NCBI GenBank assembly: GCA_015658495.1
Contig: DQOT01000315.1
Location: 1 to 11,602 of the forward strand
Direction: 5' to 3'
Length of the DNA: 11,602 nucleotides
DNA from: Fidelibacterota bacterium
Lineage (GTDB): Bacteria > Fidelibacterota > Marinisomatia > Marinisomatales > UBA1611
The position numbers and the translations under genes were made by a program. The notes below the pieces were generated by a model. It did no database searches, had not been told where the DNA came from, and saw nothing but the letters and a program-made list of their open reading frames with translations. Below, one piece after another: positions 1 to 6,850 of this stretch. Numbering within the stretch: position 1 is the first letter of the stretch; every line of letters starts with the position of its first letter.

Positions 1-1203
1 ATGATGCTGAATTTCTTCGCAAATGTCATTCCGGATGGGGTTCCTGTGGCCGAAGACAAAGTAGATCTGGAAATCACGGTTGAAGAAAAACCGGCCGGAC
101 AAGCCAACGCGAATATGGGTTACACGCAGTCCTATGGAATGACAGGTGGCGGTGGATTAGCACTCCCGAATTTTCGTGGGAGAGGACAAAGCTTAATTTT
201 GAGTTTTAATGTTGGAACGAATTATAATGTGATTAGAATGAACAACAATCGTCCGAAATATCGTTCTGCCAGCATCAGTTTTACCGATCCCATGGTGAAT
301 GACACAAAAAATCTTGTTGGGGGATCCGTGTTCTATACGTTTCGGGGTGGCTCATCTATGTATTCGGCACCTATTGATTATACCATGGCTGGAGGATCTC
401 TTACTTGGGGACGGATCTTCAAGTGGCCTGATGATTTTTTCAGAGGGACATGGTCCTTTCAAGTTGTCCGGAAAGTGTATGATGGGAGCCAGGCGGATTT
501 GGAAAGATATGCCGGCGGACTAAAGACATCAGATGGGATTAATTTTTCTCAAACGATTCGTCGGGACAGCCGAGACCATCCGGAATTCACAACCGTGGGG
601 TCGTTATTCTCTCTTAAATCAACGCTCTCAGGTTGGATCTTGGGCGGGCAGGAAAATTTCCATAAGCACATATTAAACCTGGAATGGTACACACCTACAT
701 TTTGGAAATTTGTTTTAATGAATTCCATGAAAATTGGTGTGGTCAAGGAACTGGCTGCCAAGGAAGGAGGCAAATCATTTATTCCCTGGAATGATCGGTT
801 TATCATGGGTGGGAATGGTATTCCTTATGGCAATCCTTTACGCGGCTACGATGATAATCGTGTGGGACCACTCACCACATCCGGGAGCCCGATTGGTGGA
901 AATACGATGGTTAAATTCGGAACAGAATTCCGGGTACCATTCGCAGAAAATCCTGTAGTTTACGGGCTGGTTTTTGCAGAAATGGGAAATGTTTGGTCAT
1001 CCATAGATTTGATGGAAAGATTAAGCCTTCCTCGAAGTGGGCCATTCGATATGAAGCGCTCTGCTGGTGCAGGTATTCGCTTTTTTATGCCAATGATTGG
1101 CATGCTGGGATTTGATATCGGTTATGGTTTTGACCGAGTAAACCAGAATGGTGATCTTGAACCAGGTTGGAAGACAACACTCACATTTGGACAACAATTT
1201 TGA
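1..1203 (+). CDS. bamA: BamA outer-membrane protein assembly factor, C-terminal part (5' end outside window)
   Basis: This is the last 400 codons of a BamA/Omp85 protein, the beta-barrel core of the BAM machine that inserts proteins into the outer membrane. The first residues (about 1-35, ending VDLEITVEEKPAGQ) look like the end of the last POTRA domain. The barrel follows, starting around the glycine-rich stretch at 40-60. LRGY at residues 280-283 matches the conserved (V/L)RG(F/Y) motif of barrel loop 6. The protein ends in a BAM-type beta-signal with a terminal phenylalanine (GQQF). Family members are usually about 750-850 residues, so the signal peptide and most POTRA domains lie upstream. 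The ATG codons at bases 1-6 are internal methionines, not a start. The stop is 17 bp before the chaperone gene, which fits the common bamA-skp pairing. Family assignment is firm. Confidence 0.93.
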   Translation: MMLNFFANVIPDGVPVAEDKVDLEITVEEKPAGQANANMGYTQSYGMTGGGGLALPNFRGRGQSLILSFNVGTNYNVIRMNNNRPKYRSASISFTDPMVNDTKNLVGGSVFYTFRGGSSMYSAPIDYTMAGGSLTWGRIFKWPDDFFRGTWSFQVVRKVYDGSQADLERYAGGLKTSDGINFSQTIRRDSRDHPEFTTVGSLFSLKSTLSGWILGGQENFHKHILNLEWYTPTFWKFVLMNSMKIGVVKELAAKEGGKSFIPWNDRFIMGGNGIPYGNPLRGYDDNRVGPLTTSGSPIGGNTMVKFGTEFRVPFAENPVVYGLVFAEMGNVWSSIDLMERLSLPRSGPFDMKRSAGAGIRFFMPMIGMLGFDIGYGFDRVNQNGDLEPGWKTTLTFGQQF

Positions 1204-1210
1204 AAAACAA

Positions 1211-1215
1211 GGAGG
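1211..1215 (+). promoter_or_regulatory. Ribosome binding site (GGAGG) for the skp-like gene
   Basis: A perfect GGAGG lies 5 nt before a GTG codon at 1221, just after the bamA stop. It is the strongest Shine-Dalgarno sequence I see in the window. It decides the start of the chaperone gene against the longer open frame, which begins at 1167 inside bamA. Confidence 0.8.
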
Positions 1216-1220
1216 AAACC

Positions 1221-1748
1221 GTGAAAGGATCCTTACGTAACATACTCTTTATTTTAACTTTTATAGGGCTGACCTCTGTGACGTCTGCCCAATTAAAGAT
1301 CGCATATATTTTATCGGAAAGAATCCGTACGGAATATGAAGAGTTCAAAGAAGCAGAATCGCAACTTCAACTTGAATACAGGAAAGTTCAATTCGAATTT
1401 GACCAAATGGTGATGAAAATGGACAGCCTGAAACAGGATTATGAAATAAAGCGTCTCATGTCCCTAGATAAAGGTGAAAGTATTCGTCAGGAACTTGAAC
1501 AAATGGAACGTTCCATCCAAAACTATCAGGCTGAAAAGATCGGCCCCCAAGGCGAACTCATGAGGAAACAGGCTCAACTGGAATATAAGATTCTTGGAAA
1601 AGTAAAAAAAGCCGTAGACAAAGTTGCCATTGATGGCGGATATGATTATATCATCGATGCGTCTGTTGGTTTGCTGTATTATAAATCAAAATACGATATG
1701 ACGGATGATGTATTGCACGAACTTCGGAACTTAAGTTCAGATAAGTAA
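1221..1748 (+). CDS. skp: Skp/OmpH-family periplasmic chaperone
   Basis: The 175-residue product begins at GTG 1221. It has a signal peptide (positive N-terminus, hydrophobic LFILTFIGL, likely cleavage after TSA near residue 23). The mature start QLKIAYI is typical of OmpH proteins. A long, highly charged coiled-coil region (about residues 35-120, rich in E, K and Q) corresponds to the tentacles that hold unfolded outer-membrane proteins. The C-terminal part (VDKVAIDGGYDYIIDAS) matches the conserved GYDYVID-like segment of the family, which packs back on the trimer core. Known role in the family: chaperoning outer-membrane proteins across the periplasm to BamA, encoded directly upstream. The start was chosen for the GGAGG site and the signal peptide; the frame is open further back into bamA, but that extension would spoil the signal peptide. 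Confidence 0.9.
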   Translation: MKGSLRNILFILTFIGLTSVTSAQLKIAYILSERIRTEYEEFKEAESQLQLEYRKVQFEFDQMVMKMDSLKQDYEIKRLMSLDKGESIRQELEQMERSIQNYQAEKIGPQGELMRKQAQLEYKILGKVKKAVDKVAIDGGYDYIIDASVGLLYYKSKYDMTDDVLHELRNLSSDK

Positions 1749-1754
1749 TTTGTC

Positions 1755-2768
1755 TTGAAGCTCACTCTTCGTGAGATCGCCGCACACGTGAGCGGAAAAG
1801 TGATTGGGGACCCTGGTATAAATGTTTCAGGTGTTTCTGAAATCCAAAGTAGTTTACCCGGAACCATTACATTCCTGGGGAATCCAAAGTATAAAAAGTT
1901 TCTAACCGAAACGCAGGCTGAAGCCATTTTTGTCAGTGATGAAGATCATTTAAAAGGTAAAAACGGCATTCTTGTATCCAATCCCCAATTGGCCATGGCC
2001 CAAACACTTGGACTCTTTTTTCCCGATTCTGAGCCAGAATCCTTTGTACATTCCATGACTTCCATTGATTCTACCGTGGCTATCGGGAAAAATGTAACCA
2101 TCGATCCGGGCGCTGTAATTCAGGGTGATGCAATCATTGGTGAAGCGTGCTGGATTGGCCCAAATACAGTGATTGGGACAAATGTAACCTTGGGGAAAAA
2201 TTGTCGAACGAAAGCAAATGTGACGATTTATCATGATTCGATGATTGGCAATAACGTCATTATTCATAGTGGTACATCCGTAGGATGTGACGGATTCGGA
2301 TTTGTGACGGAAAATAGTGTCCATGAAAAAATTCCCCAAACAGGAAATGTTGTGATTGGGAATGATGTGGAAATCGGATCTAACTGTGCCATCGATCGTG
2401 CCACAATTGGCACCACATCCATTGGTGACATGACAAAGATTGATAACTTGGTTCACATCGCCCACAATGTAAAAGTTGGGAAAGGGTGCCTGATCACGGC
2501 AGGATTCGCTGTTGCCGGCAGTTCAGAGATCGGCGATTATTGTACATTCGCTGGGCAAGTGGGTGTTGCACCGCATGTAAAAATTGGGCCAAATTCTATT
2601 TTCGCAGCAAAATCCGGTGTAACAAAATCATTGGAAGGCGGAAAAGTGTATGCGGGATTTCCCGCTCGCGAGATCAAAGAACATAATAAAAGAGAAGCCC
2701 TATTAACCGAAATCACCCGGATGCGTCAAAAACTTGACCAATTGATACAGGATAGGAAAGAGAGGTAA
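1755..2768 (+). CDS. lpxD: LpxD, UDP-3-O-(3-hydroxyacyl)glucosamine N-acyltransferase
   Basis: The 337-residue enzyme adds the second 3-hydroxyacyl chain to UDP-glucosamine in the third step of lipid A synthesis, in the cytoplasm and using acyl-ACP. Residues about 1-95 form the N-terminal uridine-binding domain (KLTLREIAAHVSG, then GTITFLGNPKY). Residues about 100-300 are left-handed beta-helix hexapeptide repeats. The C-terminal 30 residues form a charged helix. His237 in IAHN aligns with the catalytic His239 of E. coli LpxD, and the segment ITAGFAVAGSSEIG is family-typical. The start is TTG at 1755, 6 bp after the skp stop. It has no good Shine-Dalgarno sequence, but the N-terminus aligns with the family from this codon and there is no upstream alternative in frame. 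The length is close to the usual 340. The gene is probably translated by coupling to skp. Confidence 0.95.
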   Translation: MKLTLREIAAHVSGKVIGDPGINVSGVSEIQSSLPGTITFLGNPKYKKFLTETQAEAIFVSDEDHLKGKNGILVSNPQLAMAQTLGLFFPDSEPESFVHSMTSIDSTVAIGKNVTIDPGAVIQGDAIIGEACWIGPNTVIGTNVTLGKNCRTKANVTIYHDSMIGNNVIIHSGTSVGCDGFGFVTENSVHEKIPQTGNVVIGNDVEIGSNCAIDRATIGTTSIGDMTKIDNLVHIAHNVKVGKGCLITAGFAVAGSSEIGDYCTFAGQVGVAPHVKIGPNSIFAAKSGVTKSLEGGKVYAGFPAREIKEHNKREALLTEITRMRQKLDQLIQDRKER

Positions 2769-2776
2769 ATTTCAGG

Positions 2777-3733
2777 ATGGAAAGAAAGCAAAGAACAATC
2801 AGAACAAGTCAGTCCTGCCAGGGAGTGGGGCTCCATACCGGTGTTGAATCGAACATCACCTTTCATCCTGCACCGGAAAATTTTGGGGTAAGATTCGTAC
2901 GGTCTGATATTCCATCCAGTCCCGAGATCAAAGCAGATATCGACCATGTGGTGAACATTTCCCGTGGAACCACCATTGAAGAAAATGATGTCCGCATCCA
3001 TACCGTAGAACATGCTTTGGCTGCGGTGAGTGGACTCCGAATCGATAATATGCTCATGGAACTCACGGGTAAAGAACCGCCTGTGATGGACGGGAGTGCA
3101 AAAGATTTTGTGGAATGTTTGATTAAAGCAGGGATCAAGATACAGGAAGAAGAAAGAAAAGTTTTAGAGATTACCCGTGCAGTGAACTATACCAACCCCT
3201 ATCGTGATATCGATATTCACGTGATTCCATCGGATCGATTCCGTATCACCTTTATGGTTGAATACCCGCTCCCTGCCCTGGGAACCCAGTATGAAGCGAT
3301 TTATAATATGGAAGAAGATTTTGCGTTTGAAGTGGCACCTGCCCGCACATTTTGTTTCTTAAGTGAAGTAGAAATGCTGAGAGAGCAAGGGCTCATCAAA
3401 GGCGGTGCTTTGGATAATGCTGTGGTGATTGTTGATAAAGAAATAGACAGTTCAGAAATGGATCGTTTGAAAGACCTGTTTGGTATTGAGCATAATATTA
3501 TCCAAGGTGCAAACGGTATCCTGAACGGGAAAGTCCTGCGGTTTAAAAATGAACCTGTCCGACACAAGACTTTAGATCTTATCGGTGATCTTGCTTTGTT
3601 AGGGGTTCCCATTAGAGGCCATGTAACCGCAGCTCGTGCCGGCCATGCCAGCAATGTAGAATTTGTAAAAAAACTGAAAAAAGAATATGCCAAAGAATTG
3701 GCAGACTTATGGATAGAAAAATTAAATGACTGA
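2777..3733 (+). CDS. lpxC: LpxC, UDP-3-O-acyl-N-acetylglucosamine deacetylase
   Basis: This zinc deacetylase carries out the committed step of lipid A synthesis. At 318 residues it is slightly longer than the E. coli enzyme (305). The active-site residues are visible: Glu78-His79 in HTVEHALAA (general base and zinc ligand), His263 and Asp267 in HKTLDLIGD (zinc ligands, with Lys264), and His290 in AGHASN (catalytic His, equal to E. coli His265). QGVGLHTG near residues 15-22 is the usual N-terminal signature. The product is a stand-alone LpxC. In Bacteroidetes the same position is held by an LpxC-FabZ fusion; here the gene stops and fabZ starts 8 bp upstream of the stop in a different frame. 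ATG 2777 lies 8 bp after lpxD, with GAGAGG about 11 nt upstream. Being the committed enzyme, it is often regulated by proteolysis, but nothing here shows that. Confidence 0.96.
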   Translation: MERKQRTIRTSQSCQGVGLHTGVESNITFHPAPENFGVRFVRSDIPSSPEIKADIDHVVNISRGTTIEENDVRIHTVEHALAAVSGLRIDNMLMELTGKEPPVMDGSAKDFVECLIKAGIKIQEEERKVLEITRAVNYTNPYRDIDIHVIPSDRFRITFMVEYPLPALGTQYEAIYNMEEDFAFEVAPARTFCFLSEVEMLREQGLIKGGALDNAVVIVDKEIDSSEMDRLKDLFGIEHNIIQGANGILNGKVLRFKNEPVRHKTLDLIGDLALLGVPIRGHVTAARAGHASNVEFVKKLKKEYAKELADLWIEKLND

Positions 3734-4190
3734 TTTATCCCAACAGACAATTTTTAATATAAATGACATTATAAAAGTTCTTCCTCACCGCTATCCTTTC
3801 ATTCTCATCGATAAACTGGAAATGCTGGAACCGGGAAAATCCTTGGTTGCTATCAAAAATGTGACGATTAACGAACCCTATTTTCAAGGCCATTTCCCAG
3901 CTCAACCGGTGATGCCAGGGGTTCTCTCGCTAGAAATTATGGCACAAGCCGGTGCATTTCTTATGTTGAGTCAGGTGGAAGATCCATTAGCGAAGAATAT
4001 GCTTTTTTCAACCATCGAAAAAGCAAAATTCAGGAAACCCATTGTTCCGGGTGACCAGTTAAAGATCTATATGGATCTTGTTAAAAGAAAACTCAGTATT
4101 TGCAAATTCCATGGAAGATGTTTTGTGGATGATAAACTTGTGGCCGAAGCTTTTCTTTCTGCAAATATTGTAGACCGTCCAGAGGTCTAA
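3726..4190 (+). CDS. fabZ: FabZ, 3-hydroxyacyl-ACP dehydratase
   Basis: The 154-residue hot-dog-fold enzyme dehydrates 3-hydroxyacyl-ACP in type II fatty acid elongation. It thereby competes with LpxA and LpxD for the same 3-hydroxyacyl-ACP pool. LPHRYPFILID near residues 19-29 is the family signature. His56 in GHFPAQPVMPG and Glu70 in LSLEIMAQ are the expected catalytic pair, with Glu rather than the Asp of FabA. The length is typical. Its ATG lies inside the last codons of lpxC (8-bp overlap, different frame), which suggests translational coupling and a fixed ratio to LpxC. The C-terminal end (FLSANIVDRPEV) is normal, so the gene is intact. Its last bases contain the AGAGG that probably serves as ribosome binding site for lpxA. 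Confidence 0.96.
   Translation: MTDLSQQTIFNINDIIKVLPHRYPFILIDKLEMLEPGKSLVAIKNVTINEPYFQGHFPAQPVMPGVLSLEIMAQAGAFLMLSQVEDPLAKNMLFSTIEKAKFRKPIVPGDQLKIYMDLVKRKLSICKFHGRCFVDDKLVAEAFLSANIVDRPEV
4181..4185 (+). promoter_or_regulatory. Probable ribosome binding site (AGAGG) for lpxA
   Basis: AGAGG sits at the very end of fabZ, 6 nt before an ATT codon at 4192. The first ATG/GTG/TTG-type codon in the lpxA frame is GTG 4222, which has no purine-rich site in front of it (the preceding bases are pyrimidine-rich and CA-rich). The placement of AGAGG therefore supports initiation at ATT 4192. Confidence 0.5.
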
Positions 4191-4191
4191 C

Positions 4192-4965
4192 ATTTCCACA
4201 TCTGTTCACCCAACGGCACTTGTGGATCCCACCGCCGAATTGGGCACCAATGTAGCAATTGGGCCTTATTCCGTTATTGAAGCCAATGTAATCCTTGGTG
4301 ATAATACAGCCATCGGGAATCATGTTACCGTTTGTGAAAATACAACCATTGGGCAAGACTGCCGGATCTTTCATTCTAGCTCTATCGGCGAAATTCCCCA
4401 AGACTTGAAATTTGGTGGTGAAAAAACAAAAACAGTCGTTGGTGATAAAACAACCATCCGGGAATGTGTCACAGTGAATCGTGGAACCAATGCTTTGGGC
4501 GTAACTCAAATTGGGTCTGACTGTTTGTTGATGGCTTCTGTTCATGTGGCTCACGATTGTATTGTCGGGGATCATGTGATCATGGCGAATATGGCAACCC
4601 TTGGAGGACATGTAGAGATCGGTGATTGGGCATCATTGGGTGGTGGTGTTCTGGTTCATCAGTTTTGCAGGATTGGTGTCCATGCATTCATCGGTGGTGG
4701 ATTTCGCGCTGTTCAGGATGTGCCCCCTTTTATATTGGCAGCAGGCGAGCCGTTAAGTTTTGGTGGGATAAATAAAATTGGTTTAAAAAGACGTGGATTT
4801 TCTAAAGAGGAACAAAAAACCATTAAATATCTATATCAATTATTTTTTCGTTCTGAGTTGAATCGAAATGAAGCATTCAAAAAAATTGAATCGGAAATCG
4901 AATCATCGCAATATAAAGATCAGATCCTTGAATTTATCCATTCGTCTGAACGGGGAATTATTTAA
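4192..4965 (+). CDS. lpxA: LpxA, acyl-ACP--UDP-N-acetylglucosamine O-acyltransferase
   Basis: LpxA catalyses the first step of lipid A synthesis, transferring a 3-hydroxyacyl chain to UDP-GlcNAc. From ATT 4192 the product is 257 residues (E. coli 262); from GTG 4222 it is 247. The longer form is preferred because the ten extra codons encode SVHPTALVDP, the usual first coil (VHPTAIV in E. coli), and AGAGG is well placed. The frame is closed by TAG at 4171. Hexapeptide repeats span most of the protein. His121 in VAHDC equals catalytic His125 of E. coli; His140 and His156 match His144 and His160. Gly169 aligns with the Gly173 hydrocarbon-ruler position, which suggests acceptance of long (about C14) acyl chains. 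The helical C-terminus starts at LKRRGFS and ends SERGII. The function is firm; the start codon is inferred. Confidence 0.94.
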   Translation: MSTSVHPTALVDPTAELGTNVAIGPYSVIEANVILGDNTAIGNHVTVCENTTIGQDCRIFHSSSIGEIPQDLKFGGEKTKTVVGDKTTIRECVTVNRGTNALGVTQIGSDCLLMASVHVAHDCIVGDHVIMANMATLGGHVEIGDWASLGGGVLVHQFCRIGVHAFIGGGFRAVQDVPPFILAAGEPLSFGGINKIGLKRRGFSKEEQKTIKYLYQLFFRSELNRNEAFKKIESEIESSQYKDQILEFIHSSERGII

Positions 4966-4973
4966 TTTATTTC

Positions 4974-5663
4974 ATGAAATTTATTTTTATTTCCCTAGTT
5001 CTAACGAGCACAATTAATGCTCAATCTGCTGATTTCAGATTTTATTCTGATGTTTGCCAGAAATATGATGGACATGCAAAGTCTGTGGTGAATGCTTCTT
5101 CTTTTTGGTTAAGTGAATCGCCTGCCATTGATCCCATGAGCAGCAATCGAATCCTCATTCAATCTGGATTTTCGTCTCCAATTAAAAAAATACAGGGAGA
5201 TTATTGGACCTATCCAAACTTGGATTTTGGCATTAAGGTGACAAATAACCTTGCCATCACGGGTAAACTTTTTGGTTTTTCCGCCGAAAAAGAATCACCC
5301 CAAGTTTTGGGTGCCGGAATCCAATACTATTATGGTGGGAAAGATACACTGAATTGGGTGACTTCCATCCAAAGGGTTGATCTAAAAGGATTAAGCCATT
5401 TTCGTCTTACCTCTCTTACATTCGATATTCGAAAATGGCTGGTGTGGAATTCTATTCAATTTCGTGTCGGTGGTGGTGCAAATTTTTATAAGGAACGATC
5501 CTATTATAACGATATGAGCATACCATCCAAACTGGAAGGGCAAGTCAATTATTTAGGCATTGATGCGTTGAAGAATTATTCCGTTTTTAAAATTGGGTTC
5601 GGGACAAGGCTCCATTCAAATAATTCCATGGTTTCATTTTTTATTCAAAAAGAAATCTTCTAA
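4974..5663 (+). CDS. Unrecognised exported, beta-rich protein; candidate small outer-membrane barrel
   Basis: I do not recognise this 229-residue protein. It has a clear Sec signal peptide (MKFIFISLVLTSTINA, likely cleaved before QS at residue 17). The rest shows many short stretches of alternating polar and hydrophobic or aromatic residues, with frequent GxG and tyrosine, for example around 105-120, 150-170 and 200-229. The C-terminus MVSFFIQKEIF alternates hydrophobic residues and ends in Phe, as expected of a BAM beta-signal. No lipobox, catalytic motif or transmembrane helix is apparent. ATG 4974 is 8 bp after lpxA with only a weak ribosome binding site, and the stop TAA shares its last base with the dxr ATG (TAATG). 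It is thus embedded in the lipid A/BAM operon. A small outer-membrane beta-barrel is the best structural guess; any role in LPS handling is speculation from context. Confidence 0.7.
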   Translation: MKFIFISLVLTSTINAQSADFRFYSDVCQKYDGHAKSVVNASSFWLSESPAIDPMSSNRILIQSGFSSPIKKIQGDYWTYPNLDFGIKVTNNLAITGKLFGFSAEKESPQVLGAGIQYYYGGKDTLNWVTSIQRVDLKGLSHFRLTSLTFDIRKWLVWNSIQFRVGGGANFYKERSYYNDMSIPSKLEGQVNYLGIDALKNYSVFKIGFGTRLHSNNSMVSFFIQKEIF

Positions 5664-6808
5664 TGTCTAAACGAATTTCCATTTTAGGATCAACCGGGTC
5701 AATAGGTGTGAATGCCCTGAAAGTTGCATCTCATCTCAAAGATGAGCTGGAGATTGTATATTTATCCGCCAATCGGAATGCAGAATTATTGATTGAACAG
5801 GCAAAGGAATTTCAACCTAAAGCCGTTTGCATTGTAGATGAATCTGCATTTTCTGACGTGCAAAATGCATTGGTTTCCACGGGAATCGAAGTCCTGAATG
5901 GCAGGGAAGGAATATTGGAATTAGCCACAAGAGATGATGTAGATGTGATGCTGAACGGACTCGTGGGTGCTCCCGGCATGGAACCCACATTGAAAGCCAT
6001 CGAAGCCGGAATTGATGTGGCATTATCCAATAAAGAAAGTTTGGTCATGGCTGGAGATATCATTCAGCAAGCCATGGAAAGATCCGGCGCGCAATTGTTT
6101 CCCGTGGACAGCGAACATTCTGCTATCTGGCAATGTCTGGTTGGCGAAAATATGGATGATGTCCGCCGCCTTATTTTAACGGGAAGCGGCGGTCCGTTTC
6201 GAACCCGAGATATAAACTCATTTGATAATATCACTGTGGAAGAAGCATTAAATCATCCAAACTGGGATATGGGACGGAAGATCACAATCGATAGCGCCAC
6301 CATGATGAACAAGGGTCTGGAAGTGATTGAAGCATTCTGGCTGTTTGGCTTTAAACCGGATCGGATCAAAATTGTTGTTCATCCCCAATCGATTATTCAT
6401 TCCATGATCGAATTGAGGGATGGTGCCATTAAAGCCCAAATGGGCGTACCGGACATGAAAATTCCCATCCAATACGCCTTGACCTATCCACGACATTTGG
6501 AAGCGCCATGGGAGCGGTTAGATTTTTTAAAATGCGGCGATTTGACTTTTCAAGAACCGGATTATGAGCGTTTCCCCAGTATTAAATTAGCCTTTGGTTC
6601 ATTGGAAAAGTTGGGAACTTCCGGTGCTGCCTTGAATTTATCTAACGATTATTCCGTGTATCGATTCTTGAATGAAGAGATCAAATTCACAGATATTCCA
6701 AGAATTAACGAATCTTCTATGGAAAACCATGATTGGACAGAACATCCAAACCTGGAAGATCTGAAAGAATTAGATCGTTGGGTTAAAAATCACGTAGGAT
6801 CCTTTTGA
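5663..6808 (+). CDS. dxr: Dxr, 1-deoxy-D-xylulose 5-phosphate reductoisomerase
   Basis: The second enzyme of the MEP pathway converts DXP to 2-C-methylerythritol 4-phosphate with NADPH, in the cytoplasm. The 381-residue protein begins with the nucleotide-binding loop GSTGSIG (residues 9-15). SNKESLVMAG lies near 122-131. The metal ligands are Asp149 and Glu151 in VDSEH, and Glu220 in MMNKGLE. Asn216, Lys217 and Ser211 bind phosphate/substrate, and His198 in HPNW closes the active site. GSGGPFR (174-180) is the usual loop. It is a little shorter than the E. coli enzyme (398). One normally well-conserved C-terminal stretch, NAANEVAV in most relatives, reads NLSNDYSV (325-332); the catalytic residues are intact. 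The ATG overlaps the stop of the preceding gene by 1 bp, so translation is probably coupled. Isoprenoid precursors link it to undecaprenyl carriers of the envelope. Confidence 0.96.
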   Translation: MSKRISILGSTGSIGVNALKVASHLKDELEIVYLSANRNAELLIEQAKEFQPKAVCIVDESAFSDVQNALVSTGIEVLNGREGILELATRDDVDVMLNGLVGAPGMEPTLKAIEAGIDVALSNKESLVMAGDIIQQAMERSGAQLFPVDSEHSAIWQCLVGENMDDVRRLILTGSGGPFRTRDINSFDNITVEEALNHPNWDMGRKITIDSATMMNKGLEVIEAFWLFGFKPDRIKIVVHPQSIIHSMIELRDGAIKAQMGVPDMKIPIQYALTYPRHLEAPWERLDFLKCGDLTFQEPDYERFPSIKLAFGSLEKLGTSGAALNLSNDYSVYRFLNEEIKFTDIPRINESSMENHDWTEHPNLEDLKELDRWVKNHVGSF

Positions 6809-6850
6809 TTCCTTGGAACCAACAAAACATTTTTTAGTAGATTTAATCAT

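Noticed and set aside
1..6. ATGATG at the window start as a true start codon for the first gene
   Set aside because: The encoded segment begins inside a POTRA/barrel boundary and lacks a signal peptide, so the gene is cut by the window edge.
1167..1220. Longer chaperone gene starting inside bamA
   Set aside because: GTG 1221 has a perfect GGAGG at 5 nt and gives a clean signal peptide; the 18 extra residues are polar and unlike the family.
1842..1892. AATCCAAAGTA occurring twice about 40 bp apart in lpxD
   Set aside because: Both copies are within normal LpxD coding sequence, with no third copy or inverted partner; chance is sufficient.
1950..2465. Open frame of 171 codons antisense to lpxD
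   Set aside because: It mirrors the hexapeptide-repeat coding of lpxD, has no family features or ribosome binding site, and similar antisense frames lie over lpxA (4093-4611) and lpxC (3301-3750).
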